This document shows positions 1 through 14,639 of a stretch of 64,000 nucleotides of DNA, one piece after another. The DNA is from Pachypanchax playfairii. Its lineage: Eukaryota > Chordata > Actinopteri > Cyprinodontiformes > Aplocheilidae. The notes below the pieces were generated by a model, which was not told the DNA's origin, did not search any database, and saw only the letters and a program-made list of their open reading frames with translations. The translations under genes and the position numbers were made by a program. The stretch is from positions 1,987,549 to 2,051,548 of the forward strand of contig SSNP01000082.1 in assembly GCA_006937955.1 (NCBI GenBank). Reading direction: 5' to 3'. Position 1 is the first letter of the stretch. Each line of letters opens with the position of its first letter.

Positions 1-3000
1 TTCATTACTTTGTTTTCCATTCTGCTTATAATCATGATGTGTTGTGAGTTATAGAAAAAGCCTTTTTTAGTCTCCCTCTGGACTTGTTTAAGTTGCTGTG
101 ACAAAGAAATTGAACAATACTAAAAATAGAAGAACTTACTTTGTCTGTAGTGGGAATGATTTACTAAATAATGAGAGCTATTACTTTCCTCACCAGCCAG
201 AATGTGTATTATTTTTTTACTTCACTCCTTTTGATCCATGACCAGGGAAAGTGATTTAGAGCGATGGTTAAATACTTTCTGTAAATCATAAAGATATGCG
301 TAGGTATTGATTACTCTCCGAGTAGTACTCCGAGGGCTACCAACCACCTCATTTCCTGAGATAGGTTTTAATTAATGCTGCTGTTCCTGGACCTAACTGA
401 AAGGCCTAATGAGGTCACAGTGGGTTTTAATTGAGATTTGCATAAATTAATGTCTCGGAAAAGTAGCATAAATGGGCTGCTCTCATCTCCACAGCTTGCT
501 ACTGTCAATCCTGAGCCCCTAAGAATGAAAACGGTATTTTTCAGAGGAGGAGACGATGAGGCTGATGTGCTGGAGAAACCTCTTAAAGACTCCGTTCGCT
601 TCTTATGACCCGAGACAAAATATCTGATCTTTTTTCCAGTCTCATCATTTTTGCTCTGCTCCTCCATCTCAGGATCAAACCAACTGTCAGATTGGGAGCT
701 AATTTTCTTCTGTACATTAAAATTCATTGGTTAAGAATGAAATGGGTTATACTGTATTCGCCCGGCCAGGCTGCAAATAACAATGTGTAAACCAACTCTG
801 TATAAATCAAGCTGCCACAGAGAAAGTGCAGAATAAACAAAGTGGTCTTTCCCATGACTCCCACGAGATTGCAGGTCCTCATCGATCACAGCCGAGCTGC
901 ATACAGATTGGACCACTAAGACTCATAATATTCTGCAGAGTGTGTAATCTCAACAAGGGGTTTACACCCCAGGTACTGCAGCCTTGCAACAACTCACAGA
1001 GCGATACTAGAGTTAAAGCAGATCATCCTTGGGTGCGCTGCTTAAAAAATCTAGTAATGTCTCAAGACATGTGAGAAAAAAGCAGAAATTACAATCATGC
1101 ATCACACTAAACAGTAAGGAAAACTAAACCGATGAGACTGCACAAGTTTCTTAGAGGGAAATACTGTATCACTGATATGACGGTTTAACTGGCAGTCTTT
1201 ACCCTGAGGTATCCTGCGAAAGCCATCTGTGTCTACTGTGTCCTCTACTGCTGGCATCATTAAACACCACCCGGTTTCACAAGTTCTTTGTTTACTCTTG
1301 GTGATCCCCAACCAGCCTGGGCGAGGATCTCAGAGTGGTGGAGTTTGATAGTGGATTAATGAGAATCAAGAACCCAAATCAACTTCATGATATCAAGAGA
1401 AGTCAGAGCTCCGTAATGAGGACAAACCCATCTGACCTACATTTTTCACAGTGTGAGACATTCAGAATCCTTGCTACAAGGCTTTTTCTATGCGTAACAT
1501 AGACAACAGGAGCTCTTTTTTGCTTTGCTTGATCAACCATTATGGTTGTGTCCACTCGCTCCAATTTAAGGACAAGTAAGGCACGGACCCACAAGGAAAG
1601 TCTTTCACATATAAATAGCACATCCTTGGAAGGTTTTCCCCAGAAACTGTCACTTTCTACACGATTAATGAAGTGACTCCATATGCCCCCGCTTCACTAG
1701 CTGCCACCCCAAACTAATAGATCACAACAACAAGGACACTTTGTCTGTTCTTCGCCAGACCGCCACCACCCACCACCCTCCACATGACCAGGCAGTTCAC
1801 TTCATACTGAGCATGGGTCTGCATAACAAATAATCATTACAAATGAAAGCCTCTTGAAAATTTTAAGGGCTGAAACTTGACCCGTTTAAATGTCATTGAC
1901 CCTCTAAATGATCACCTGTAATTGAACCCTGGGGATGTTACAAATGTCTCAGGATTTCTGACATAGCTGGAGCAGGTGTTTGCCAATCTAAAGCTCAGTA
2001 TATACTAATACCCTCCAACAATTACTAACTAAGGGACCACACACATGCTGGATCACCCTTTATCTCAATTAAAAACCCATTTTCATTTTTCTCCACGACT
2101 TCCCAAATCAGCCACAGCAAGTAAACATCCCAAAATCCTCTGGCAATGAACAGGGTCCCCTTGAGGCGTGCCATGTCCCTTAATGAACCTCCAATTAGGA
2201 GAGAATGAGCCCTGGGCCTTGCTGTCACAATGTGGAGCTTTGAAGTGCACTGAATGCAAAGCAGCTATAACGTTGTGTGCTTGGAGGAGGCGCAGAGTTT
2301 CTAGACAACAACGAACAACTGCAGAGAGAAAGTGTACAAAAGTAGCTCAAAGGCAACCCAGTCAGAGTGTGTGGGTGAGAGCGAGCAGTGCTGAAGCACT
2401 AATGGCTTTGGAAGTTCAGGAAACTGTCAACCTTCAGCACAGGTCCTAATGCTAGCTAAATGCTCAGGTGGACAGACATTAATAGTTTATCCACAGGCTA
2501 GCTTACTCTATTGAGTTTTCACATTATTCATATTATCAATGCAGTGAAACGCATTTGCTCTAATGAAAAAACTCCCTCTTGCAAAACCATTTATTATTTA
2601 ATTCCATACATGCTGCAAATCTAAAGCAGTTCCTGCTTGAGGCAGTGAGCTATACTCTCCTGAAACCCTTTCACTTTAGAATGATTTTGTGTGAATCCCA
2701 GAGGGCAGAAGTCCTCTGACCAGGCAGCTGATACACTCCTGAACAACAGGCTGATTAACCAGGGAAAACTCCCACAACAAACAAATGCACAGTCAGAAAC
2801 AGACGGACCATGTGTTGTCAACATCTCTGCAGGCCACATTCCTGACATCCCAACTGGGCACACATCCAGCTGTTAGTTCAGTGCTAACTGTTGTTAAAGA
2901 CTCCTACTGTTAAATCGATTCTCCAGCTCCTGAGGCTAAAAAGATTGGGTAAGCAGGAAGGGCACGGATAACTTCTTGATATTAAACTTCAGTAGAGGAT

Positions 3001-3905
3001 CTATGGAGGATATAAATGGATTTTGGCCTAACTGAACATATGACTGTGACCATCAGGTTCTCACAACAGAGACTTTCATCTAATTGTTTCACCACTTTTA
3101 TCTTGCTGAGTGAAAATACTAACTGGCTGCATGTGAATGGATCAATACGAGACCCAAGCTATGGCCAATGATGCATTGATCCCCTGGAGCTCTAACTGGT
3201 TATCTGGCAGTGAAGGCATGTGGTAACACAATGAACACATAAACACTTCTGTACGGCTGCTAGGGCTTTCCCTCATGGTGTTGTAGAGTATAAGACTTCA
3301 CCTTCGGGAATTTCCACAAAAATGAGTTAGAACTTGATTCAAAATGAAATGCTTCATAATTACACAGCAGGGGGAATTATTTCCCTGAACTTCTGCTTCT
3401 GCCTTCAAGCCTTCATGTACTTTTTGGAAATAATTTCTTTCTCTATTTGCACTAAACTTTTCATTTCTAAAAACGTTCATAAAGAACATTTCATGCAAAA
3501 AAAATAAAATAAATAAGAATAGCAAAAACTATATTTTGTCTGTGACCTCTCGGAACACTGCAGACACCTCAGATAATATAAATACAGTTAAACCAAGCAA
3601 AAGAAAACCAAGCCAATTAAAATGTAAAAATTTAAAGATTAAAAAAGCCAAAACATGAATTAATCTGAATGACTGAACACCACATTTTTCAGTCTGAGGA
3701 GGTCCATTTTAAAGAAAGGTAAAGGTAAAGAATGGCTAATGAGTTGGGGGTGGAGCTCTATGAACTTGTAAATAGTTCAGTAGATGGTGGGGAACATTGT
3801 GAAGGTACTCAGCTGTGAGCCCTGAGGAACACCATTATAATAACTTGGGTGCGGCATGCTTGTAAATATTTAAGTTGTAAAAACAGATTTTGGAGAGGTG
3901 TGGGA
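1..3905. other. Gene-free AT-rich stretch with conserved-looking patches
   Basis: No open frame here resembles a known protein; all are under 120 codons and overlap frames on the other strand. Two patches look less AT-rich and less repetitive than their surroundings and could be conserved non-coding elements: about 360-600, which holds a perfect POU octamer at 436-443, and about 2020-2260, which holds a forkhead-like GTAAACA near 2120. Conservation cannot be judged from one sequence, so these are suggestions only. No tRNA, rRNA or large repeat was seen. Confidence 0.5.
436..443 (+). promoter_or_regulatory. POU octamer motif beside a homeodomain-like AT site
   Basis: The sequence ATTTGCAT is a perfect octamer, the binding site of Oct/POU factors, and is followed directly by AAATTAATG, which contains a homeodomain-like core. 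The compound arrangement is typical of POU-homeobox regulatory sites, but an 8-mer occurs by chance about once per strand in 65 kb, so the motif alone is weak evidence. Function is inferred. Confidence 0.25.
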
Positions 3906-4242
3906 TTAACCCTGTAAGACCCAACCTATTAAAAAATAGCCAGAAAATTCTGATTATTTGGAACTGAGATGTTTACGAAGCCTTAGAACAAAATTCACAA
4001 ACGTGTTTTGCTGTATCATGTTATTTATAATAGATTTTTTGTATCACATTTATTACATTGTCCGTCTTTACGGTTTAATTGTAACATAAAAAATGAGTTA
4101 ATAATAATGCATTCATTCATATAATAATGATGATTTAACCTGAAAAAAAAAAAAGGCAAGTGGATCATTTACTGGGAGCAACTATGTTAGAAATGATCAA
4201 AACTATGTAGCAAATATGATACAAGGGGCATTATAGGGTTAA
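3906..4242. mobile_element. Non-autonomous piggyBac-like MITE with TTAA flanks
   Basis: A 329 bp element (3910-4238) lies between two TTAA tetramers (3906-3909 and 4239-4242). Its left end reads CCCTGTAAGACCC; its right end, reverse-complemented, reads CCCTATAATGCCC, giving imperfect 13 bp terminal inverted repeats with three mismatches. TTAA target duplication and a CCCT-starting terminus are hallmarks of the piggyBac superfamily. The interior is AT-rich with no transposase, so it would have needed transposase in trans. It could be a chance pairing of an AT-rich tetramer with a short inverted repeat, but all three features coinciding makes that less likely. Confidence 0.6.
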
Positions 4243-7200
4243 ACCAGCCAGAGTTTTCCTAATTATATCAAATGAAAAGGAAAAGAAATTAATTCAGTTA
4301 AAGGCGTTAAAGCACTTTTTAGATAATGGATAAATATGATGAGAAAACAACAGTTTGCTATTATAAACCAGTGTTTTGGGACCTTTCTATATGGTTGTAT
4401 ATGGTGTAAAAGTACTATTTTTACAGTATGTTTTAAAATTAATGTTGTACATCTGAAACATGTTTGAATGCTGTTCTAGCCGGGGTTGTTGACCTAACTG
4501 TTTTTTTTTTAAATCAGCAATGCCCTCAGCAAATGAAAACACTGAGAGCCAACTCTTTCACCCTCACAAGGTCTCTTCGGAGCAAGAATGCACACAAGTC
4601 CAAAAGAAAAAAATTGATGTAATTGGAGCAAAAGCAATAAAACAAAGTGTTTTGACTGTCTTTTGACTTTAATGCAACTTTTTATTCACTCTGCTGGAAC
4701 CTCACACACTGTAAACGTTAGTCTCTACAGCAACCCGGACACGGTGCAACAGTGGCCTTTGTCTACAGAGAAGTGTTTGGCATCTTTACATAGCACCAGT
4801 TCCTGTTAGAAAACAAAAGGGAGCACAGGCAAGCGCTTTATGACAGGAGGGGGACAGTGTTTGGCCAGCCATTTGTCTAATGAACAAGCCCTCACACTCC
4901 GGCACACTGGCCATATGTTAGTTTGACTAAAGCTGTCTCCCCTGTGTAGCGAGCCTGAAAGCTGTTTTAGCACTCACCGACGGCTTCATGTTGTGCAAAC
5001 ATATGCAAACCTTCGTACAGTTAGTATAGGATCAACAATTTGCACAATCTTTAGTGATATTATTTAAAGGTTGAGGCTCAATAATAACGACTTGAGGATA
5101 AAAAGTTTAAATTGTTTTTTTTTAGAGAAGAAAGAAGCTCTTACTTTGATGTGAAGTTTAGGAAACTTCACGTGTTAGAGTCATGTATCACAGTATTTTA
5201 AAAAATAATTTGAGTTTGGTAGCATATAGAAGCCATGCACATTTTTTTTTTCTATTTGACTGCTTATGTGGTCATTGATTAAAGCTGATCCGTCAGGGTC
5301 TAAAACTGTCTTTAACCTCTCAAGCTATACAGGTCTGTTGCTCAGCTATGCCCAGAATACTAATGCTACAAATGTCAATGCAAATCAGAGCTTAACAAAG
5401 ACCAGTGCCAGCATGGAGCGATGGCTGTACGACAAAAAGCTTTTCTGTCTGTTTGAAGGACCAGCTCCATGTGCCTGCTCTCGCTCCGGCACTCTGCCTC
5501 CTGTCGACGGTAACAATGGCTTTGCATCTGTGCTGTCAGCATCTTACTGAAAAGAGTCTCTCAACAAGCTCTTTCTGCTGTGACTCTCACTGATTTAACA
5601 CGCGCGTGCTGAGGTGAAAAGCACACATGGCAGCCGCCGTACCTTTACTGCAGGAAACCAAAGGGATCAAACATGTTTCATATATGAATCTATGTTAAAG
5701 ATGAAAGTTGTGGGTTATTTCGATTCCAACATCATGTGTGCTACGTGTGAAGATGCAACACTCCCATACCATGCGTATCTCTTTGTTGCTCCTCTTTGTT
5801 CAGGTGAAGGTGGCGACTCGTCTTGAGTTTCCCTCCTCTCCTGTTTTCATGGGCAGAAGAACAGAAGAAGAAAACACAGGTTCAGACAGAGTTAATGAGA
5901 TGAATAAACAGCAGCACCTGCAAGGAGAAACAAAAGTGGCACATTTGTCTTAGTAAGGGCAATAAATTTGAACTTAATACAAATCGTGAGTTTGAATAAA
6001 CAAATAACCCCCAAAAGAAAAAAATACACACAAAAAAACAGGAAATGAAATTCTGGAACACTTAAAATGACAGAGTTTGCATTTATTATTTATGAATCAC
6101 TCGCTCCCAGCAGTGCACTAATTTAAGACTGCAAAAGTGTTTTATCTGTGTGAATATTTCCCTTCTCAGCTGTAAGGCGAAATTAATGGAACAAAAAATG
6201 CTTTCCATTTAACAGCAGCGGCTCAGACCGATGTTGCATCTGAAGCAAATGTTATTATCTGCTTCCAGGTATTAGAATCTATGAGACTTCTCAAAAGGTT
6301 AATTGTCCATTATTAGAAAACCCAACACACCACATTCTCCTCTCAGTGCTCCTGACTTGACCTTGAGGAGCGACTGAACTCATGCATTATTCACTAAAAG
6401 TAGAATACCTTCCTTTCTTTGCACACACTGCTGACTTTAACTGTCAGTGTAAGAAATGTCTCCAACCAAGTGTCTCTAATGAGCATAAAGGCTTTAAACT
6501 TTTTCCTACCTAAATTGCTTTGCCACTTCTGTTTCCCAGCTGAAAATAACGATATAGCAATGAGCGCCAATTAAACTGCTGCTGCTCCAGCCTCCTTGTG
6601 CAAAAATAGTCAGCTGCATGATTTTGACTGACTCTACTTTGGAGCAAGTTTCAACACTGACAGCCCCTGCACCCAATACACCCAATACAAAGAGAAAGCT
6701 GTCTCCGAAGACATGAGCAGCATGCAGTTCCTGCAGAAGGGTATTTTGACAAGGACCGAGGAAGGAGAATATCCCTGGAGTATTCTGGCTGATAGAGCCG
6801 GCAACATCATCCCGCCGACACACCATATTGCCAGCAGACATTACATTCAGCAGGATGCAAAACCCAAGTGACAATGGCAGCAACACCCCCCCCCCCATAA
6901 AGAATATGGGACTCTGATTGCATCTGGAAGAGGCAATCAAGGCCTGAGTGAGGAAAAGGGACATATGTTTCAAGAAGGGGAGATGCACCTTGATGGTTTA
7001 CTACCTTATCAGGAAAGCTTGGAAATGCACATGATCAGGGAATCAATAACAGCAGCTTCACATGCATGGGGAGCTGAAGGATGTGCTTCTGTTGAACGAG
7101 ACATTCATGACATAGTCACCATATGGCTTAGCTAAAACACCCCCAGGTGACACAGTGTAGCAATTCCTTTCCATTTTGTTTCAGAATATATTACAAAAGC

Positions 7201-10200
7201 AGCAGATGAGTAAGTAATTGTCATTATCATGGTCTGTAATAGTACTGAGCCGCTGAGAGCTCAAATTTTACCCTGAAGCCTGTTGCAGAGGTAGTCTCTT
7301 TTGAACCCCTGTTTAGAGAGCTATTAGCTGGCAGAGAGCAACAGTGTTGAGGGTCTGCATTATTTTTCCGCTTCCATGGAAACGCTTTCATAGAAAAATG
7401 AAGCACCAATGGGATGCAAGGACTTCATAGAGTCAGTTATGGGGGTGCGATCAGAGCTCAGAGCAGACGGCTGAGAAAGCACAACAATAGGACGGCGTCT
7501 CGAGGGGAATCGGAAAGGCCGCGCCATTTAGGGTCTAGCAGAGTGGGGGGGGGACGACTTGAAAGAAAAGGTTTCATCAACATTCACTCAATAAGATTTC
7601 TTCTAAAAAAAAATGACTTGTCAATTTACAATTGACATTTAAATTCATTGTGGGTAGTTTTTAATTGAATTGCCTCTGCTGATATTTCAGTCTCTGACTA
7701 TAATATTACATCATCACTATTATTTTTTTTGTTGACAGCAGGATGTTATTAATTGTCATCCATCAAATACAATATTTATGTCATTTCACTGTTTGGGGAT
7801 AAGATACACTTCAACATAAATACATGCTGCATTCATCTTTCCAAGAAGGATGGAAACTCTCCGGTTTTGGATGTTATTGGCACAATTTCACCAACTTCTG
7901 AGATGCATGGAAAAGAAACAAATGTTTAATTAACTGCCTTTTAAATAGATCAAAACAATTTTTTGACCAAAGCATTTTAAATCGATCCCTTCAGGGTCAC
8001 GACGCTGCTGCATTTACCTGCTGAGACTGACAACTATAACTTTTGGGGAAATTACAGCTTTTTAGGAAGTCTGAGAAATAGAAATAACAACAGTCTGATT
8101 GAAAGTGTTCTGAAGGACTGAGAATCTGCACCAACATATCACAAGATACTGTTTTGCCATAACTACAAGATTTGTATTTGTGTCCAGTCTTCATCAGTTC
8201 AACTTGACAAGCATCCTAAACTGGGAGTTACTAGTTTTAGGTAATCAATTCACAACAGCAGCATCCTTATCTACAGTCAACTGTTTCAACCCTAGTTTTT
8301 AACTAACGATTTTCACAAGGGAATTCCCAGATGACTCAACAAAATACCACAAACTTAAATAACATGATGATAAAACACCTCACTGTCTTTAAAAAGTAGC
8401 TCTAATGTCCCTGGTATGTAAAGCCTGTGACATTATCTACTGCACGCTTCCTGGAACGATACCACAACAAATCTGTGCTGTAATAAAGGCTAAAGGTTGC
8501 CAAACACAATTATAGTGTATGTAATCTTTATTTAGAGTGGGTGGCACGTTTTTCATGTTGATTTTCCATGTTATTCTTTATTGTTTTTGGCCATTTAGTT
8601 AAAAAAGACAAACTTTTTTTAGATGTAGTTGGTTGACTCATTAAATAAATACAGCTATTTGGAGAATAGCCAAACGTATGTGCACAACTGAGGGCAACTG
8701 TCTGCTTTTCCCTGTATTTTAATGCCACAAATCAGATGGGAAATATTAGTAGTGATGTCAGAGGTCATGGAACATCAGGTGATTTTGTCAGTGACTCTTC
8801 CTCTGCAGACAGGAAGTGTAGAAGAAAACAAGCAGGAAGTGACAGATCTTTCATCTGCATTTCACAGATGGTCCTGACATCACAGCTTTGGTGTTAACAA
8901 AAGCAAACCTCTTTCTGGAAAAACACAGAGAATCAAAGCTTTTCTTGGCACACATTGTAAAAACGTAGACCTGTACGGATGTTGTTCTCCCTGCTGAACC
9001 CTGACCAGTCTCTGACAGTCCATATACATCATGCTGTAAGATTATAGACATAGGGAAAAAAAGACGCTTGTCGGCAGCTATATATCTCCTAAATGTCCAC
9101 TTTAATGAGAGCAATGCTGAGGCAGAATTATCATCTAACTCCATCTGGATTTATTGATCCAACACTGTAAGTCAACCACAAGAGATAAAGATAAACCACT
9201 ACAATGGAAAAACAATCCCCAGTGTGATCAGAGGGCAACACACAGCTAATCACTCATTCTTTCCTCTCTGGCGACTCTTTTCTTTGTTCTCTGCACTATA
9301 GGTGCTTTAGGGGGTTCATGTAAGAGGGGCGCAGCATTATATCAGCTAAAAGATGAAGGTTGAAGTCATTAGGCAGTTTCCTCTTTTCTCAGCGTTAATC
9401 ATTTTGGACTAAATGGAAACCTGATGAGAATGCAGCCCCTGGAAATTTGTTCTGAGATGGCTTTTTCTGATGCAAATGAAAGACGACACTGTGTCGACCT
9501 CTCTTGGCAAACATTAGCCAGGCCTGTTGTCTGGCTAGCAGGTTTCTTATGCAGCACCTTGCATGTCTCATCAAAGCACAGTCAGACTCAGAGCTTTTCA
9601 AACATGTGCAACCTACGTAGATAATTACACAACACTGACTTCTCTCCTGTGGCAACCTGATGAAGAATGACAAGTGAGCTACTTGTTGTTATTTTCTTTA
9701 AAGCGTGCCTGTCTAACTGAACCAGCTGTCTCATGCAACACCCCACTTTCACCCTACACTTCCCAGGCCCGCAAGACTCACCCTGTGCCTCTGAAGAGCC
9801 AGACGCCTGGGGGGCATCAAAATGCCTCTTTGAAGTCAAGCGATTAAAGAGGAAAGACCTGTCGAACTGGGATGATGGGGCTCTAAGGTTGTGAGAGGAG
9901 GAGGATCAGCATGAGGGACAGGAAAAGCTGTGAATACCGAACACTTAGGACTCATGGGATGCAATTAAGAGCAAGGCTTTTTTTAGTCAGGGTTAAAATA
10001 TCAGCAGCACAGCCTCCCAATCCAAGGTAAGAGTTCATTACTAGGCACACAGAGGGGGCTGTTAAACCTAGTTTGTTCACCATCTCCCCCACCCACACGC
10101 CCTGCAAGCTGTCAAACAACCGCATGATAACCATTTCCATCCTCGGTCAGATCCTAAAGCCAGTAAAGGTTGAGGAATGTGCAGCACGGAGGCATGAGAG

Positions 10201-13200
10201 CTTCAACTTTGTGCACAAAGAGAAAGTTTGCACTTTCCTAAATGATTTAAGTTTTTATATAAAATTTCGGATTATTTTGTTTAACACCGCTGTTAGTGAC
10301 TTTGTCTGTTAACAGAATAACAGAAACTTTGTGAACAGATGTGGATGAAAATATTTGGAGAAGATGAAAACTGTAAAAGGACATACCGATTAGATTTTGG
10401 GAGTTATCAGGAAAACTATCATTGTGGAAATATTGTTTTTCATGAATAACCTTTAAACTAATAATGATATAAAACCGATTCCAAATGCTAAGGATGTGTT
10501 TTGATCAAGAATTAAAGTGATGTTGATAAATATATTGTCTATTGCAAAATCACCTAGAAACAACTGATGGTAGATAGTAACATATTGTAAATCTAGATGG
10601 CTCCCTACTACATGTATAGAACCGTCATCCTGCTGTTATTCTGTAACTCACACAAACCCCTTAAACATGTGTTAAGAAAAACATCTGGTAACAATTTCTA
10701 GGCCTCATTTAAATTTAGTTAAAATACCATAGAACAGGATGATTTCCTGAATAGCTGCTCTCAAATCAGAATGTGAAGCAAAGAAAGCTGCAGAGATTTT
10801 CCCAGAGTTCTTGTTAAAAAAAAACAACTTAATATTATCTGTAACTGAGACATTCAACCCTCCTGTCAGCCTAAAACTTGTGAAGCTATTTAGATAACTG
10901 ACAAATAACCCCATAAACAGTATGAAAGATACAAGTGGAAACAGATAATTATTACAAGTCCAATACATTGAGCTTATTTTTCATAATTACAACCATAATC
11001 TTGAGTTTAGACTCACAGACAAGAAATTCTTTCTCTGATACTTTTATTTGCTCCGTGTATCAAAGATGTTTTATAATGGTTTTCTTGACTTGCGCATGCT
11101 CAAAAGCTACTTTCCACCACAGAACACCACACCTGGAAGAACTCCTATCAGTGTCAAATATATTTGGGTTTTCTCAGCATTTCCTGTTGAACACATTCAG
11201 TGACCCATCGTGAAAAAAAGGCGGGAAATCATCTGAAGTATCCGATTGAAAGATGACTGAATGGCATATATGAAACCATAAAATCAATTATTTCAATAGA
11301 CCTTTTTTATATTTAATCAATAAAAGAAACTGTGCTACAAAGACACCCCATTTGTGATTGTTATAACTCTCATGCTGGAGGGAAGAAAACTGATGCAGGT
11401 ACATTTCACCTGGTTGGATTCTAGATTTCACATAATTTAAAGTAACATTTAACTAAAGTTACATTCAACCAGCTCATAGTGTTGAATGTTCTTTTGTTTG
11501 TTGAGTGCTAACTCCAAACTAATATAAATCTATCAAATTTCTGACTCAGATAAAACACATTATTGTTTTAACTTATTTGTTTCTCTCAAATTACAAAACC
11601 TACAAGTAAATCTCTGGATATTTTTTACAGCAAAGTGAGACTTCACCTCTAAAATATGCAACATTAAAGAAAGAAAAAGTTAAATTGTTTTCAAATTTAG
11701 ATAAAATGTATCTTAAACCAGCTCTTTACTAATTCTAACTAATATTTGACTGAATCTAACAGGACTCACAACTTTAAATGATTAGAAAGACAGTTTAAGT
11801 CTTATGTTATTTATTTAGGTAATTTTATAATAACGTTTGGAAAACAGGCTTTAATCATTGGCTTCAGAAGGCTAATGGGATTATTTCAAGATTTACAAGA
11901 AAATAATCTCCAGAAAATCTATCTTGTCAGTTCTCCAGGATTTTTGTATAATGCCAAAAACATGAATGTCTGGACGAGTCTGCATCCTGTTCTGGCGGCT
12001 ATGTGAGAATTTTACAAGTGACAACAGTGAACAGTGTCAGCTCCTATTAATTAATTGTCTTTGCTTCCATCTGCCCTGATGTGGAAGAGGAACAAACCAA
12101 CTTCAGGGACTCTGAAACTATTCTAGTAAAATGTAATTTTATTTACAGCTTTTTTAAAAACTCACTCAAACCTTTTGAATACGCAACTAATACAGTTTCA
12201 CTCAAAATTATAGAACCCCAGATGCTGTTTTATGTTTATTTATTTATAGAATTATATAAATTCTGTTCAACTGAGGCTCTTTACAACCAACTAGTTCATG
12301 TGATTCATATAAAATCAACATGCTATCAGGAAGTTCAAACTTTCCTCTGTAGAAGTGTGTGTCTCAGGAGTTTTACCTGAGGCTGTGACAAGAACATCAG
12401 GCCAGCTGCTGGATTACAAGAGCCAGGAGCTCTACATCTGGATTGTTTCCTCAGCACAAAGACTGCACACTGAGATCCCCTCATAAACAAGCACTAAAGA
12501 ACCCTAAATTCAACAGAAACCTTCATGTGTCGGCCAGTGTGCAGGTTCTTATAACAAGCAGCAGATAACAGGCTGTGACACAAAACCACAGGAAGAAAGA
12601 GCAGCGAAGCAACTCGTGCTTTTTGTCTCGCACACTGTCAAACGTGGCTCCACTAATGGTCAAGTAGCTCTAAAATGTGTTTCACCAAGAGGGAGGAAAT
12701 AAAATGGGTTTATCACTTGTGCAGCGTGTTCAAGGATGTGAAGCGGAAGAGAGATGAAATGTGGTGAGAGGAGAACTCTATACCACATAAGGATAAACTC
12801 TGCCCAGTCCAAGACCTCAGGATATAGTTCTTTCCTCTCTATTAAGCTCCAACTTCCACACTGGACAAAGAGTTGAAAGATTTTCTTTGAGGAGATATCC
12901 TGCTTTTGCCTAGTCCCGAGAGCAAGCCAGGAAGAGACAGAAATGTGGGAAAAAGAGAGGGTGAGGAGGTGGGGGAGGGTTAATCTTGTGAAAATGCAGG
13001 AGTGTTTTAAGAAACATTTGTTTAAACAGCCGAACCACGAGCACGGAGACAACAGGAGAAATCAGACTCGACTTGACACACAAAGCACTCAGAGAAATGA
13101 GATTTAATCCTCTGAGTTTAAAACATATTAGCTTGATGTAAACAGTCAGCGCTAGTTGTGAGAAAGTTCCCTTCCACCGCCTCGCTGTTTGGAAAAACAA

Positions 13201-14639
13201 TACATAAAACATCAGGGGTTAAATTGGGATTTGCCAAATGGCGTGCTCTGTGGTTTCAGGTTTGCAAAGGACGGGCAGCATCTGTGTGCACAGATTGCAA
13301 AACGTGACATCATCTGACAAACTAAATAAAACAAGGTGATGCATCGGTGTCATGTGTTTACCAGCCAGAGGAACCAGCTGACAGAGTGCAAAGAGAGAAC
13401 TCTGGTGTTTTCATTAACTCAATCTACTTTAAACATTTTATTGTTTCCAGTAAGAAATTATAATATAAAGAAAATACCAAAAGAAATGGATTCACACTGG
13501 AATAAATTTTAATAAATTTCAGTTACTTTTGAGTTCCACTGAATTCCAGTCACAACCTCTTAAAAATTGTGAAAAACCATCATGAAAAGAGAAGAAATTA
13601 CTTCTGAGTCTGATGCATCATGTAAGAATTCTTCATATGACTCACTCCACAAATGATTCAGGTGATAGTTCAGATCTTTCAAAGTGGGGACGTGTGGAAA
13701 AGTTGTGAACAAGTTATATTGTACCTGTTAAACATAGTTGTTTGAACTGCCTCATTTTGGGGATTGTTTCTGATAAGACAGACAAGTTAATGACTCCTCT
13801 GAGTGAGGCAAAGACTGAAGCAGATCGCTGCTGTCTTAAAACAACTTTGCAGTTGTTTATGTGATTGTCATTTTATAAACCACTGATTTTATTCATTTAT
13901 TTTGAAATTCACGGCATGGCATGAAATTCAAGTGTAAGTCGCAGCGGGAATGAGCTGTAGCGCTTCCTGTGAGAACTTTCTGCAGAAATATCATATTATC
14001 TCCACAGGAATACGTCAAAATGAGATTGACAGTTGTGTAAAACATTTATAAATAAAATATCATTATTGGAGAAGTTTAAAAATAACACATACAGTAACTT
14101 TGGTCTTGGCCCAAGTGTGACAAGCTGTTAGTTAAACTCTATTTCTTCAAACTTATGGCATTCGTGGAGCTACGGTATCTAGAACATGCAAGATATTATC
14201 TCAAGTTTATTTTGTTCAAACAAATATAAAAATTGTCCTTTATCTTAATATGTTTCAATTTTATATCAGCCATACCAGATCACTGTAAAAGGCTAAATGA
14301 GAAAATTACCTACTAAAATGGAAAAGTCATCAAAACAAAAAAGCAACAGACACAAACACTGATTAAAAGAATTAATTAAGATCAGGGGACAAACCCAGGG
14401 GACCATCAACCGGGATGAGTAGGCCTGGACTGTGGTGGGCGTGGCCAGCATGGCAGAACTGAGAGATATTCTAGGTTAGCCACGCCCACAGGAACAGCTG
14501 ATAAAGACACATCACCACTTCTGACCCTTCTGATGAAAACTGTAGATGACAGTCTAAACACTTCAAGATAAATGAAAAATTTGTGTATTTGTCTGAACAA
14601 AAGGAATATGAGATAAACATAATCAAAAGACATAATAAC
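4243..14639. other. Gene-free stretch, mostly AT-rich
   Basis: I see no recognisable gene or large repeat in these ten kilobases. The longest frame (6506-6988, minus, 160 codons) has no domain and no coding-like composition. Short homopolymers occur, including a C run near 6889 and a G run near 7544. A patch at about 9330-9690 is less AT-rich and carries a perfect POU octamer; it is the best regulatory candidate here. 11,200-12,400 and 13,400-14,350 are particularly AT-rich with nothing recognisable. Confidence 0.5.
9470..9477 (+). promoter_or_regulatory. POU octamer motif (ATGCAAAT)
   Basis: A perfect octamer ATGCAAAT sits inside a patch (about 9400-9600) with balanced base composition and no simple repeats, unlike its AT-rich surroundings. 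That setting is common for conserved non-coding enhancers, but conservation was not tested. A chance 8-mer match is possible. Confidence 0.25.

Noticed and set aside
6506..6988. 160-codon minus-strand frame
   Set aside because: No recognisable family; it crosses a C-run at about 6889 that would make any frame unstable. The underlying DNA may be conserved non-coding sequence.
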